A stretch of 64,000 nt of DNA from Tenacibaculum finnmarkense (GCF_900239185.1 NZ_OENA01000098.1:101686-165685); one strand, 5' to 3'. Counted from the first letter of the stretch, positions 1 through 8,902 are shown. Notes: generated by a model from the sequence alone, not told the origin. Made by a program: numbers and translations.

Positions 1-607
1 AGGTAATTTCTTTTAAATTTTTAGTTCTACTATGTGTTAAAGTAACAGTAGCGTTTCCAACGTTTCTTTTTTGAGATAATAAAATACTCATTGGGCTACC
101 AACAATATGACTACGCCCAATAACTACCACGTTTTTACCAGAAGTTTCTACCTTATAGCGGTCTAATAATTCTAAAATTCCAAAAGGAGTTGCTGAAATA
201 AAAGTAGGTAAATTTAATGCCATTTTACCAACATTCGTTGGATGAAAACCATCCACATCTTTGTCTGGGTTTATTGCCATCAATACTTTTTGTTCATTAA
301 TGTGATCGGGTAGTGGTAATTGCACTATAAAACCATCAATATCATTATCAATGTTTAAAATAGCAATTTCATTTAATAATTCTTCTTCTGTGATATCTTC
401 CGATAATCGAATTAAAGAAGATTCAAAACCGACACGATCACAGGCTTTTACTTTTGCATTAACGTAGGTTAAACTTGCGCCATCGTTACCAACTATAATA
501 GCAGCTAAATGAGGGGTTTTTTTATCCTGATTTTTTAAATCTAATACATCAATAGCAATTTCTTCTTTAATATCTGCTGATGTTTTCTTACCGTCTAGTA
601 AAATCAT
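1..607 (-). CDS. folD: Bifunctional methylenetetrahydrofolate dehydrogenase/cyclohydrolase FolD (partial, C-terminus off the window)
   Basis: FolD interconverts 5,10-methylene-, methenyl- and 10-formyl-tetrahydrofolate in cytosolic one-carbon metabolism. Reading leftwards from the ATG at 607 gives about 202 residues beginning [17 protein letters not shown]. Family motifs seen are the YVNAK segment with its catalytic Lys, the QLPLP motif, the DVDGFHP substrate loop, and the nucleotide-binding [13 protein letters not shown] segment. Normal length is about 290 residues, so the last third lies beyond position 1. It lies downstream of ffh on the same strand, but a strong terminator at 644-671 separates them, so it is probably transcribed on its own. 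Identification is secure. Confidence 0.95.
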   Translation of the reverse strand, partial: MILLDGKKTSADIKEEIAIDVLDLKNQDKKTPHLAAIIVGNDGASLTYVNAKVKACDRVGFESSLIRLSEDITEEELLNEIAILNIDNDIDGFIVQLPLPDHINEQKVLMAINPDKDVDGFHPTNVGKMALNLPTFISATPFGILELLDRYKVETSGKNVVVIGRSHIVGSPMSILLSQKRNVGNATVTLTHSRTKNLKEIT

Positions 608-643
608 TTTGTAGAGTGTTGTTGTTAATAATTATATCTAAAT

Positions 644-671
644 AAAAAGAGAAGCCACGGCTTCTCTTTTT
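644..671 (-). terminator. Rho-independent terminator after ffh
   Basis: A perfect inverted repeat, AAAAAGAGAAGCC and its complement around an AC loop, lies just downstream of the ffh stop. On the minus strand it ends in a T run. It separates ffh from folD. Confidence 0.8.
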
Positions 672-688
672 AATATATTGTATTTTAA

Positions 689-2017
689 TTATTTCATGTT
701 TTGCATCATTTGCATCATCTTTTTTCCGCCACCACCTTGCATCATTTTCATCATTTTGCTCATTTGGTTAAACTGCTTCATCAATTGGTTTATTTCTTGA
801 ATTGACGTTCCAGAACCTTTTGCAATTCGTTTTTTACGACTCGCATCTATAGAAGAAGGTGTACTTCTTTCTAGCGGAGTCATTGATTGAATAATTGCTT
901 CAATCCCTGTAAAAGCGCCTTCATCAATATCGACATCTTTTAAGGCTTTACCCGCCCCAGGAATCATTCCAACTAAATCTTTCATGCTACCCATCTTTTT
1001 GATTTGTTGAATTTGACTTAAAAAGTCATCAAAACCAAATTGATCTTTTGCAATTTTTTTCTGAAGTTTTCTAGCTTCATCTTCATCGTATTGCTCTTGG
1101 GCACGTTCTACTAATGAGATAACATCTCCCATTCCTAAAATACGATCTGCCATACGATCGGGGTGAAAAATATCAATGGCATCCATCTTTTCACCAGTAC
1201 CAATAAACTTAATCGGTTTATTTACGACTGATTTAATAGATAATGCAGCTCCACCACGAGTATCACCGTCTAATTTTGTTAGTACAACACCATCAAAATT
1301 TAAAATATCGTTAAAGGCTTTTGCGGTGTTTACAGCATCTTGCCCTGTCATTGAATCTACCACAAATAACGTTTCCTGCGGATTAACAGCTTTATGAATG
1401 TTTGAAATTTCATCCATCATTTCTGTATCAACAGCCAAACGACCAGCGGTATCAATAATTACTACATTTTTACCCGTTGCTTTTGCATGCTTAATAGCAT
1501 TTTGAGAAATTTCAATCGGGTTTTTATTGTCAACCTCGGCATAAACTTCTACACCAATTTGTTCACCAACAACTTGTAACTGATTAATAGCGGCAGGACG
1601 ATACACATCACAACCTACTAATAATACTTCTTTCGACTTTTTAGTTTTTAAGAAGTTTGCTAATTTACCTGAAAAAGTAGTTTTACCAGATCCTTGTAAA
1701 CCAGACATTAGGATAACGCTCATTGAACCTCCTAAATTAATACCAACAGTGTCACCACCCATTAAATCGGTCAATTCATCTTTAACTAATTTAACCATTA
1801 ATTGCCCTGGGTTTAACGTAGTTAATACGTCTTGTCCTATGGCTTTTTGCTGTACTCTTTTAGTAAATTCTTTGGCGATTTTAAAGTTAACATCGGCATC
1901 TAATAAAGCTCTACGAACTTCTTTTAGTGTTTCAGCAACGTTAACTTCTGTAATCTTTCCGTGTCCTTTAAGCGTATGTAACGCTTTATCTAACTTTTCA
2001 CTTAAATTATTAAACAT
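689..2017 (-). CDS. ffh: Signal recognition particle protein Ffh (SRP54)
   Basis: Ffh is the GTPase of the signal recognition particle. It binds 4.5S RNA and signal sequences of nascent membrane proteins and docks with FtsY. The 442 residues match the family length. In order they show the N-domain four-helix bundle (1-85), the G-domain P-loop GLQGSGKTT near residue 106, the DTAGRL motif near 190, the TKLDGD motif near 250, and a C-terminal methionine-rich M domain ending in MMQMMQNMK. The ATG at 2017 begins the typical MFNNLSEKL N-terminus. A TATATTTG promoter element lies 25 bases upstream and a terminator follows the stop, so it is probably a single-gene transcript. Confidence 0.97.
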   Translation of the reverse strand: MFNNLSEKLDKALHTLKGHGKITEVNVAETLKEVRRALLDADVNFKIAKEFTKRVQQKAIGQDVLTTLNPGQLMVKLVKDELTDLMGGDTVGINLGGSMSVILMSGLQGSGKTTFSGKLANFLKTKKSKEVLLVGCDVYRPAAINQLQVVGEQIGVEVYAEVDNKNPIEISQNAIKHAKATGKNVVIIDTAGRLAVDTEMMDEISNIHKAVNPQETLFVVDSMTGQDAVNTAKAFNDILNFDGVVLTKLDGDTRGGAALSIKSVVNKPIKFIGTGEKMDAIDIFHPDRMADRILGMGDVISLVERAQEQYDEDEARKLQKKIAKDQFGFDDFLSQIQQIKKMGSMKDLVGMIPGAGKALKDVDIDEGAFTGIEAIIQSMTPLERSTPSSIDASRKKRIAKGSGTSIQEINQLMKQFNQMSKMMKMMQGGGGKKMMQMMQNMK

Positions 2018-2041
2018 GTATCGGCTTCATTTTTAGAGCTA

Positions 2042-2049
2042 CAAATATA
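2042..2049 (-). promoter_or_regulatory. Bacteroidetes-type -7 element (TATATTTG) before ffh
   Basis: The minus strand reads TATATTTG, a match to the TAnnTTTG consensus of Bacteroidetes sigma-ABfr promoters, about 25 bases before the ffh start codon. I see no clear -33 TTTG. Confidence 0.45.
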
Positions 2050-2181
2050 ATAATTTAGTTGTTAGGACTATGGTTTTTTAAGAGCAGTTTGTTCGATTTT
2101 GTTCAATTTGTTGCTTTTTATTTAAATTAAAATAACTTTTATAAGCAATGTAGTTTGAATTTTTAATAAAAGCAGCAAATT

Positions 2182-2270
2182 CCTAGCCCCGATTGTAGCA
2201 ATTGTTTGAGCTCCTTTTTTGATTTTTTTTCAAAAAAGAGCGAGTGCGGAAAGCGGGAAATAGCTTCAAA
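2182..2270 (-). repeat. Dispersed ~90-bp GAGCTC-type structured repeat, copy A
   Basis: One of four close copies, plus a more diverged fifth, of an intergenic element. The blocks in order on the plus strand are CCTAGCCCCGATTG, TTGTTTGAGCTC, a T-rich/A-rich inner stem, GCGAGTGCGGAAAGCGGGAAA and GCTTC. It is markedly more GC-rich than its surroundings at both ends. It lies between the 3' end of the TonB receptor gene and the ffh promoter region. The other copies are at 9005-9096, 21498-21583, 28162-28253 and the variant at 7884-7974. Confidence 0.85.
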
Positions 2271-2279
2271 TAATTTTTT

Positions 2280-4733
2280 TTAAAAAGAAAATTGAACTTT
2301 AGAGTAGTAAAAAGCACCGCTACTCCCCATTTGAGTAGCATCCCAAACGCCGCCGCTATCGGTATATTTATCTTGAATTGTTGGATAGGTATTAAAAATA
2401 TTGCTAGCCCCAGTGTGTACAATTATATTTTTAAAAAGATGGTATTGAAATTGTAGGTCAACCGTATATTTTGGATGGTAAATGTCGTTATTCATTTTCC
2501 AGTCAATTAATGTAACGCCGCTAAACCTAGTAATATTTGTGTTGATATTGATTTTTTCTTTTTGATAATTAAAATTTAAGATAAATTTATTTTTAGGGGC
2601 AGAGGCTAGTAAAAAATGACGCTCTCGAACACCAAAAAAAGTTTCTTTATCGAGGTTTTTATGGGCTACTTTATCTATTTTCATAGAATTTATATTTCCA
2701 AATAAGTCTATTGATAATTTAGAATTGTTAAATTTTTTAAACCAATTTATTTTAATATCTAAACCGCGGGTAGTACTGTGTACGCCGTTGGCAAAAAATT
2801 GAATATTTTGGGCAGGTAAATTTAAGGTCGTAGCATTGAAATTACCGCTTAATATAATTCGGTCTTTTATTGATATTAAATAAGTATCAACATTAACAAT
2901 AAAATTATATTTAGGATTATAAGCAATTCCGAAGCTCGTATTTTTAGTTTTTTCCTCTTTTAATTTATCGACTCCAAATGTGCGGGAAATAGGGTTGTTA
3001 TTGGCAATAAGTACCGATTCGCTAGGAGTATTTCCGATGTAATTTGTAAATGAAAAATTGTAATAAACCTGTGCCAACGAAGGCGCTCTAAAGCCTGTGC
3101 TAAAAGAAGTTCTTAAGTTAAGTGTGGGCAAAAGTTTAATTCTGCTAGCTAATTTATAATTAATGGCATTGCCAAAATCGGTATAATGTTCATATCTGAA
3201 AGCGGTGGCAAGCATCCATTTTTTGGTGAAATCTACTTCAGAATCTAGGTAGAAACTTAAATTGTTACGGCTTTTTTGCAGCTCATTTTTAGGCGAATAC
3301 CCAGGAAATCCTTGCGATGCCCCAGGTCTTATTTTCGTATTTAAAGTAACTAATTTTTCCTTTAATGTTAAAGGAGTAACTAAATTACCCTGGGTGTCGT
3401 AGGAACTATAAGAGGCTTGTTCGCCTGAAAAAATTTGATATTTTTCTAGTCGATGCTCTGTTCCAAAGGCAATATTAATTCCTTTAAAAAATGTAGGAAC
3501 GTTTTTAGAAAAATCAATACTTGTGGTATTTTGACTCAATAAATGACCGCCTGCATTAAAGGTTGTAGGCGATTTTTCTAACAAGGTAGCATTTAAGGTG
3601 TTTTTAATAAAATAGTGAAAGTTGTTTATTCCAAAGGTGTTATTAACATCAATATTCCAATTATTGTGGGTTAATTTTAAACCTGTAGAAAAAGATTTAT
3701 CTGAAATTTTGGCTGTTATTAAAGGGTCAAAACCTTTCGGGTAAAGCGCTGTTACATTTCGTTCGCTATTCGTTTTTCGTGAAAACGCATAGGCAGCAGT
3801 GTTTTTAAAATGATATCCGCCGTTTGCATAGAACACTAAATTTTTAGCAATAGGGATTTCTGAGTTAAAAAAGCTACTCGTTTTTTTTATAGCGGCATCG
3901 CCATATTTTCTCCTAATATCGGTTCCTAATCTGCTGGTTTGGTCTTTTGATAAAAAATCTGACGAAATATTTAAAAACCCTTTATTAAATAATTTAGTGC
4001 CGTAATTAATAGCAATTTTATAGGTAAAACCATCAATATGACCATCAATATTATTTGTAGCATTCGTGTTTTTACTAGCGTTATTAAAACCAAGTGTTGT
4101 CTGTACGTTTAGTGAATTAGAATCGTTTTTTAAGAGGATATTTATAACCCCCGCAATAGCGTCAGAACCGTATTGTGCCGATGCGCCATCTTTTAAAATT
4201 TCAATTTTTTTAATCGCCGATACAGGAATGGCGTTTAAATCGGTACCTGAATTTCCTCTTCCACGAGTTCCGTGCAAATTAATAAGCGATGCTTGATGCC
4301 TTCTTTTTCCGTTAATAAGTACCAAAGTTTGGTCGGGCCCTAAACCTCTGTACGTGGCAGGAGTACTGTGGTCAGCGCCATCGGCACCAGATTGTTTGTT
4401 GGCATTAAAAGAAGGAATGTTTTTTTGTAAAAAGTCATTGATTTCTAGCAAACTGCTTTTTGAGGCTATTTTATTTAAATCGATAATATCAGTAGCAATA
4501 GCAGCATCTTTTGTTGCTCTAAAATTATTTCTAGAACCAGTAACTAACACTTCGTCAAGCTGTAAATTAGCTTTTAACGTGGTGGTGGTGGTTTTTTTAT
4601 CCGAAGTAAAAATATGTTGCGGTTTTGTAGCATATAATACATAATAATTATTGCCTAGTGCATCAATATTTAACGGTGTGATTTTTTTTAAAAGATGTAA
4701 TGATTCTTTTAAAGATAGCGTTTTAAAAGGCAC
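2280..4733 (-). CDS. TonB-dependent outer-membrane receptor with STN domain (iron-type surface signalling)
   Basis: A TonB-dependent receptor for an iron complex or another large substrate. From the GTG at 4733 the product is 817 residues. It holds a plug domain (about residues 60-190, with LNAIPVSAIKKIEILKDGASAQYGSDAIAG in the usual place) followed by a large 22-stranded barrel ending in the aromatic FSF terminus. The same frame stays open upstream to 4970 and encodes a signal peptide and STN-domain residues, so the mature protein must start further upstream. No ATG, GTG or TTG exists in frame there (see 4734-4961). The gene follows FecR and ECF sigma genes on the same strand, the classic arrangement in which the receptor's STN domain talks to FecR. 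The substrate cannot be told from the sequence. The coordinates give only the part reachable from a standard start codon. Confidence 0.85.
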   Translation of the reverse strand: MPFKTLSLKESLHLLKKITPLNIDALGNNYYVLYATKPQHIFTSDKKTTTTTLKANLQLDEVLVTGSRNNFRATKDAAIATDIIDLNKIASKSSLLEINDFLQKNIPSFNANKQSGADGADHSTPATYRGLGPDQTLVLINGKRRHQASLINLHGTRGRGNSGTDLNAIPVSAIKKIEILKDGASAQYGSDAIAGVINILLKNDSNSLNVQTTLGFNNASKNTNATNNIDGHIDGFTYKIAINYGTKLFNKGFLNISSDFLSKDQTSRLGTDIRRKYGDAAIKKTSSFFNSEIPIAKNLVFYANGGYHFKNTAAYAFSRKTNSERNVTALYPKGFDPLITAKISDKSFSTGLKLTHNNWNIDVNNTFGINNFHYFIKNTLNATLLEKSPTTFNAGGHLLSQNTTSIDFSKNVPTFFKGINIAFGTEHRLEKYQIFSGEQASYSSYDTQGNLVTPLTLKEKLVTLNTKIRPGASQGFPGYSPKNELQKSRNNLSFYLDSEVDFTKKWMLATAFRYEHYTDFGNAINYKLASRIKLLPTLNLRTSFSTGFRAPSLAQVYYNFSFTNYIGNTPSESVLIANNNPISRTFGVDKLKEEKTKNTSFGIAYNPKYNFIVNVDTYLISIKDRIILSGNFNATTLNLPAQNIQFFANGVHSTTRGLDIKINWFKKFNNSKLSIDLFGNINSMKIDKVAHKNLDKETFFGVRERHFLLASAPKNKFILNFNYQKEKININTNITRFSGVTLIDWKMNNDIYHPKYTVDLQFQYHLFKNIIVHTGASNIFNTYPTIQDKYTDSGGVWDATQMGSSGAFYYSKVQFSF

Positions 4734-4961
4734 TTTTTTAAAAGTAATATTGCTTAAAATCTGTGGATTGTAAGTAAAGTGTACGGAGTGTTTGTCGCTT
4801 AAATAAGTTAGTAATTGAGCAAGCGAAAGGCTATCTTTTTTATTAATGTTATTTTGACCACAAAGCGAAAGCGTCGTAAAAAAACATAAAAACCAAAAGA
4901 GGATTATGTTTATTGATATACGTTTTTTTAAAGAGACAAATTGTTTGATAAAATGAAAAAT
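4734..4961 (-). other. In-frame N-terminal extension of the TonB receptor (signal peptide plus STN domain) without a standard start codon
   Basis: Reading the receptor frame upstream of the GTG at 4733 gives a basic segment (FVSLKKR), a hydrophobic core (INIILFWFLCFFTTLSLCG) and then an STN-like stretch (SLAQLLTYLSDKHSVHFTYN). This is exactly what a FecA-like receptor should carry. The frame is closed by TAA at 4968-4970. Between that stop and 4733 there is no ATG, GTG or TTG in frame. The upstream-most near-cognate codon is ATT at 4959-4961, overlapping the fecR stop. Either a rare start is used, or a one-base indel (for example in the seven-A run near 4923-4929) has separated the gene from its start. 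Confidence 0.7.
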
Positions 4962-5950
4962 TACTTTTTAGAAACAACTAATTTAGTGTTTTCTTTTCTA
5001 ATGTGAACATTAGCAGCCTTTTCAATCGCTTTTAAACAAATAGATAAGTTTCTTGTTGGTATGCTTCCTGAAATTAACGTGTTTTTAATCGCAGTATTTT
5101 TAAAGAGAATTTTATAACCGTAAGTATCAGCAACCTTTTTAAATACCTCGGATAGTGTTGCGTTGTTAAATGTGAAGTATCCATTTTTCCAGGAAGTATT
5201 TTCAGAAGCATTTACTTGTGTACGTGTTTCTAAAAATTGCTGTTTTTGGGCAGAATAAGAAATAAAATCACCGGGAAGCATTTTTTTAGCAGTGCCATTT
5301 TTTAAGTCGAGCCATATATTTCCTTCTTCTAAAAACACCTGTGTCTTTTTTTTATTAGAATTTACATTAAACTTCGTACCATAAACTTCAATTTTTAAGG
5401 CATTTGTACAAACCCAAAATTTGGCATTGCTAGTTTCTTTTTTAGCAATATTAAAATACGCTTCTCCTTGTAGTTTAATTTTTCGTGGAGCATCTTTTGA
5501 ATAAGAAATAGATGAATTGGCATTTAGAGTAACCAAACTACCATCTTGAAGTTTAACCTGTAAAACTTCGCCAAAACCACTATTATATGTTGTAGTAGGG
5601 TTGTTAAAACTATAAAAACCGATGCCTACAAAAAGTGCAATACTAACGGTAATACCAAGCCATAACAATTTACTAACAGCAGTGTTTTTATTGGTTTGTT
5701 GTTTTTCTAAAATTTTAGCTTCAAAAGTATTCCAAGCAAGGTTTACTTGTTTGGTATCAATAGGATTTTCTTTAAATTGAATCCCTATAATAATTGCTTT
5801 AGCTTCTTGGGCGAGTTCTTTTTTATCGGCATTATTTTTTAGCCAATATTCCCAAAAAGAAACATCGCTTAGGTTTGAATTTAAAGCCCAATTTTTAAAC
5901 GAAGTATCTTTTAAAAAATCGGTAATGTTATGGTATGTTTTGTGTGTCAT
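4961..5950 (-). CDS. FecR-family anti-sigma factor / signal transducer
   Basis: FecR proteins span the inner membrane, hold an ECF sigma factor in the cytoplasm and receive the signal from the STN domain of a TonB receptor in the periplasm. The 329 residues show an N-terminal cytoplasmic domain (1-94), one transmembrane segment (about 95-115, WLGITVSIALFVGIGFYSF), a FecR domain (about 128-235, with the VKLQDGSLVTLNANSSI signature) and a DUF4974-type C-terminal domain (about 255-329). It lies 77 bases downstream of the ECF sigma gene and immediately before the receptor frame, all on the minus strand, so the three probably form one operon. Confidence 0.93.
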   Translation of the reverse strand: MTHKTYHNITDFLKDTSFKNWALNSNLSDVSFWEYWLKNNADKKELAQEAKAIIIGIQFKENPIDTKQVNLAWNTFEAKILEKQQTNKNTAVSKLLWLGITVSIALFVGIGFYSFNNPTTTYNSGFGEVLQVKLQDGSLVTLNANSSISYSKDAPRKIKLQGEAYFNIAKKETSNAKFWVCTNALKIEVYGTKFNVNSNKKKTQVFLEEGNIWLDLKNGTAKKMLPGDFISYSAQKQQFLETRTQVNASENTSWKNGYFTFNNATLSEVFKKVADTYGYKILFKNTAIKNTLISGSIPTRNLSICLKAIEKAANVHIRKENTKLVVSKK

Positions 5951-6027
5951 TTTGCAATAGTGCCAAACAGAAATATACTATTAGAAGTAATTTACTAAAA
6001 ATATATACTCTTTTTAAGATTGCAAAT

Positions 6028-6594
6028 TTAAGCATTAAATAATTGTAAAATTAAAACGTCTTCGCGCAATCGTTTTATCGCTTTATGAATATGATTAAGT
6101 ACACTTTGGTAGTTAATATCCATAATTTCGGCTATTTCAGGTGTTTTTAGGTTGCAATTATATTTTAAATACAATACTTCTCGTTGTTTTTTAGAAAGTT
6201 TATTTAACGAAGCTGTTAAATTTTTGTTTCTAAAAACGGTTGCTTCTTGATGCGTAAGAAATTCTTCAGGGGTAAAATGAATATCAACAATAAGTTGGTT
6301 TATATCTCGAACAAGTTTATTTTTTTGATTTTTTTGAAGAACTTTAATTAAAAACCTTCGGTAAGAAACAAATAGATAAGGCGCAATTTTGGTTAAATCG
6401 CTTAAGTTTTCACGATGTTCATATACATACATAAAAAAATCTTGAAGAGAATCTTCGGTAATTATTTTATTTCCTGAAATTTTTAGACCGTATTTAAATA
6501 AAGGCTCGTAATGGTTTTTAAAAAGCGCTTCAAAAGCAATTAAATCACCTTCTTTTAATGATTTCCATAAAATTTCGTCAGACAATTTTTTCAT
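6028..6594 (-). CDS. ECF-subfamily RNA polymerase sigma factor (FecI-like)
   Basis: An extracytoplasmic-function sigma factor of 188 residues. Region 2 lies at about 20-95 and region 4 at about 125-180, with a helix-turn-helix (LKTPEIAEIMDINYQSVLNHI) followed by KAIKRLRE. It heads the sigma/FecR/receptor set and presumably directs transcription of the receptor when the receptor is occupied. The sigma-FecR pairing is established for this family; the specific target here is inferred from position. The gene is divergent from ychF. Confidence 0.93.
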   Translation of the reverse strand: MKKLSDEILWKSLKEGDLIAFEALFKNHYEPLFKYGLKISGNKIITEDSLQDFFMYVYEHRENLSDLTKIAPYLFVSYRRFLIKVLQKNQKNKLVRDINQLIVDIHFTPEEFLTHQEATVFRNKNLTASLNKLSKKQREVLYLKYNCNLKTPEIAEIMDINYQSVLNHIHKAIKRLREDVLILQLFNA

Positions 6595-6720
6595 AAAGAA
6601 GGGTTGATATTTAGGTTAATACGTTTTAAATGTAGTGAAAAATATTTTAATCAATTTTTATTTCGTTTTAAAAAAGTCAATTCAACTTTAAATAAACGGT
6701 TAAAATTGAAAGCAAACAAG

Positions 6721-6728
6721 TATATTTG
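6721..6728 (+). promoter_or_regulatory. Bacteroidetes-type -7 element (TATATTTG) before ychF
   Basis: TATATTTG matches the TAnnTTTG consensus and lies 41 bases before the ychF ATG at 6769. The element falls within the apparent open-frame extension of ychF. This supports the downstream ATG as the true start. Confidence 0.45.
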
Positions 6729-6768
6729 CAAACGCAAATTTTCAATAAAAACAATACATAATAATAGT

Positions 6769-7860
6769 ATGAAAGCCGGAATTGTAGGATTACCAAACGT
6801 AGGAAAATCAACATTATTTAACTGTTTATCAAACGCAAAAGCGCAAAGTGCCAACTTTCCATTTTGTACGATAGAACCTAATATTGGTGTGGTAAACGTA
6901 CCAGACCCACGAATTCAGGTTTTAGAAGGTATGGTAAACCCAGAAAGAGTAATGCCTGCAACGGTTGAAATAGTAGATATTGCTGGTTTAGTAAAAGGAG
7001 CAAGTAAAGGAGAAGGTTTAGGAAACCAATTTTTAGCAAATATTAGAGAAACAGACGCTATTATTCACGTATTACGTTGTTTTGATAATGATAATATTAT
7101 TCACGTTGATGCTTCTATTGATCCTATTAGAGACAAAGAAACCATTGATATTGAGTTACAATTAAAAGATTTAGAAACCGTTCAAAAACGTTTAGAGCGT
7201 GTAAAAAGAACGGCTAAAACTGGTAATAAAGAAGCGCAAATAGAATTAGAAATTTTATTAAAAGTCGAAGAAACTTTATTACAAGGTGTTTCTGTTAGAG
7301 CTATTGATTTTTCAGAAAAAGACCAAGAAATTGTAGCAAGTTTACAATTTATTACGGCAAAACCAGTGTTATACGTTTGTAATGTTGATGAAGGATCGGC
7401 AGTAAACGGAAACGACTATGTAACCAAAGTAAGAGAGGCTGTAAAAGACGAAAACGCACAAGTAATTGTGTTAGCTGTAGGTACCGAAGCTGATATTACC
7501 GAGTTAGACGACTACGAAGAACGTGAAATGTTTTTAGCCGATATCGGTTTAAAAGAAGCAGGAGCATCGATTTTAATTAGAGCCGCTTACAAGTTGTTAA
7601 ACCTACAAACTTACTTTACTGTAGGAGTAAAAGAAGTACGTGCTTGGACCATTAATATTGGCGATACTGCACCACAAGCAGCAGGTGTTATTCATACCGA
7701 TTTCGAAAAAGGATTTATTAGAGCTGAGGTTACAAAATACAACGATTACGTTACTTTAGGCGGTGAGCAAAAAGTAAAAGAAGCAGGGAAATTAGGTGTT
7801 GAAGGAAAGGAATATATTGTACAAGATGGCGATATTATGAACTTCAGATTTAACGTTTAA
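6769..7860 (+). CDS. ychF: Redox-regulated ATPase YchF (Obg-family)
   Basis: YchF/OLA1 is an Obg-family P-loop ATPase that binds ribosomes and is involved in stress responses. From the ATG at 6769 the product is 363 residues, the same length as the E. coli protein, beginning MKAGIVGLPNVGKSTLFN with the P-loop at 7-15. The DIAGLVKGASKGEGLGNQFL motif follows, then CNVDE, the altered NKxD motif that gives YchF its ATP preference, and a C-terminal TGS domain (about 280-363). The open frame continues upstream to 6604, but that stretch contains the promoter element and does not resemble the family, so I chose 6769. A terminator hairpin at 7983-8014 follows. Confidence 0.96.
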   Translation: MKAGIVGLPNVGKSTLFNCLSNAKAQSANFPFCTIEPNIGVVNVPDPRIQVLEGMVNPERVMPATVEIVDIAGLVKGASKGEGLGNQFLANIRETDAIIHVLRCFDNDNIIHVDASIDPIRDKETIDIELQLKDLETVQKRLERVKRTAKTGNKEAQIELEILLKVEETLLQGVSVRAIDFSEKDQEIVASLQFITAKPVLYVCNVDEGSAVNGNDYVTKVREAVKDENAQVIVLAVGTEADITELDDYEEREMFLADIGLKEAGASILIRAAYKLLNLQTYFTVGVKEVRAWTINIGDTAPQAAGVIHTDFEKGFIRAEVTKYNDYVTLGGEQKVKEAGKLGVEGKEYIVQDGDIMNFRFNV

Positions 7861-7883
7861 TTTTTTAAATTTTAAAACAATAA

Positions 7884-7974
7884 TTAGGGCGTTCGGGCGG
7901 GCTTTCACTACTCGCTTTTTTTAAATAGAAAAAATTTAAAAAAGAGCTCAAACAAGCCGTTCAATCCCTAACGC
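7884..7974. repeat. Dispersed structured repeat, variant copy E
   Basis: A diverged member of the ~90-bp family. It keeps ACTCGCTTTTTTT, the inner A/T stem and AAAAAAGAGCTCAAACAA. Its ends are TTAGGGCGTTCGGGCGGGC and TTCAATCCCTAACGC instead of GAAGC...CGGGGCTAGG. The outermost TTAGGG and CCCTAA are complementary, so this copy can close a terminal stem. Confidence 0.7.
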
Positions 7975-7982
7975 AAAACCAG

Positions 7983-8014
7983 AACGCTGTAGATTAATTC
8001 TACAGCGTTTTTTT
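7983..8014 (+). terminator. Rho-independent terminator after ychF
   Basis: AACGCTGTAGA and its complement flank a short TTAATT loop and are followed by a run of eight T. It sits after ychF and the variant repeat. Confidence 0.8.
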
Positions 8015-8049
8015 TGTATCTTATCAAACATAAAATAGCGTTAATAAAT

Positions 8050-8721
8050 ATGCAGGTCGATAAATCAATATTTCAATATTTAGAAAATTTAAAACAAAAT
8101 AACAATAGAGATTGGTTTACCGATCAAAAACCACGTTTTGTTGAGGTTCAAAAAAGCGTAAAAGAGTTTTATGGAAAAGTAAGCGAAAACCTAGAAACAC
8201 ACGATGTTATTGATAAGTTTAAATTATTCCGAATTTATAGAGATGTTCGTTTTTCAAAAGATAAAACGCCATATAAAACACATTTTTCAGGGTCATTTTC
8301 ACGAAAAGGAAGTCATTTAAGAGGTGGTTATTATTTACAAATTGAACCAGAAAACAGTTTTCTAGCCGGTGGATTTTGGCAGCCCAATAAAGAAGATTTA
8401 CTACGTATTAGAAAAGAAATTGAACTCGATGCTTCTGATTTTAGAGAAATTTTAAACAACCCTGAGTTTGTAAAAAATTTCGGAACTAAGTTTGAAGGCG
8501 ATGAATTAAAATCGGCACCTAGAGGTTTTGATAAAAACCATCCTGATATTGATTTATTACGAAAAAAAGGCTTTATCGCTGTGCGTAATTTTACAGATAA
8601 AGAGGTGTTGTCTAATAATTTTTTATCAGAAATTGATACTTCTTATAAAGCTTTACGACCTTTTTTTAATTTGGTGAGCGAGGTATTAACAACCAATTTA
8701 AACGGTGAAAGTTTACTTTAA
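8050..8721 (+). CDS. DUF2461 domain-containing protein
   Basis: A conserved cytosolic family (DUF2461, TIGR02453) of unknown biochemical function. The 223 residues fit the usual length. Typical features are the IFQYLENLKQNNNRDWF N-terminus, the RIYRDVRFSKDKTPYKTH motif near residues 65-82, and GGYYLQIEPENSFLAGGFW near 100. The ATG at 8050 is preferred over an upstream TTG at 8014, because the latter overlaps the ychF terminator and adds a non-family extension. It stands alone after ychF. Confidence 0.88.
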   Translation: MQVDKSIFQYLENLKQNNNRDWFTDQKPRFVEVQKSVKEFYGKVSENLETHDVIDKFKLFRIYRDVRFSKDKTPYKTHFSGSFSRKGSHLRGGYYLQIEPENSFLAGGFWQPNKEDLLRIRKEIELDASDFREILNNPEFVKNFGTKFEGDELKSAPRGFDKNHPDIDLLRKKGFIAVRNFTDKEVLSNNFLSEIDTSYKALRPFFNLVSEVLTTNLNGESLL

Positions 8722-8777
8722 ACTTGATTGCTGCGATGCTGAAATAAATTTTCTCTTCGCTTTTTTTTGATGATTTT

Positions 8778-8902
8778 TGTCAATTCGAGTGATTTTAATG
8801 ATTAAAAAGAATTAAAATTATATCGATAATTTGAATTATTTTATGCTAAAAAAGTTCTCGATACCATTTTTTTGAAGAATAAAAAATAACTCGAACTGAC
8901 AG
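8778..8902. repeat. Solitary copy of the TCGAGTG/CTCGATAC palindromic repeat
   Basis: TGTCAATTCGAGTGATTTTA at one end and AACTCGAACTGACAGG at the other are inverted partners. Between them is GTTCTCGATACCATTTTTTT. The same blocks make up the 144-bp tandem array at 28301-28766, here as a single copy in reverse order. Confidence 0.7.

Noticed and set aside
6604..6768. Longer N-terminus for YchF
   Set aside because: The stretch contains the TATATTTG promoter element and has no family similarity, whereas the ATG at 6769 gives the standard 363-residue protein.
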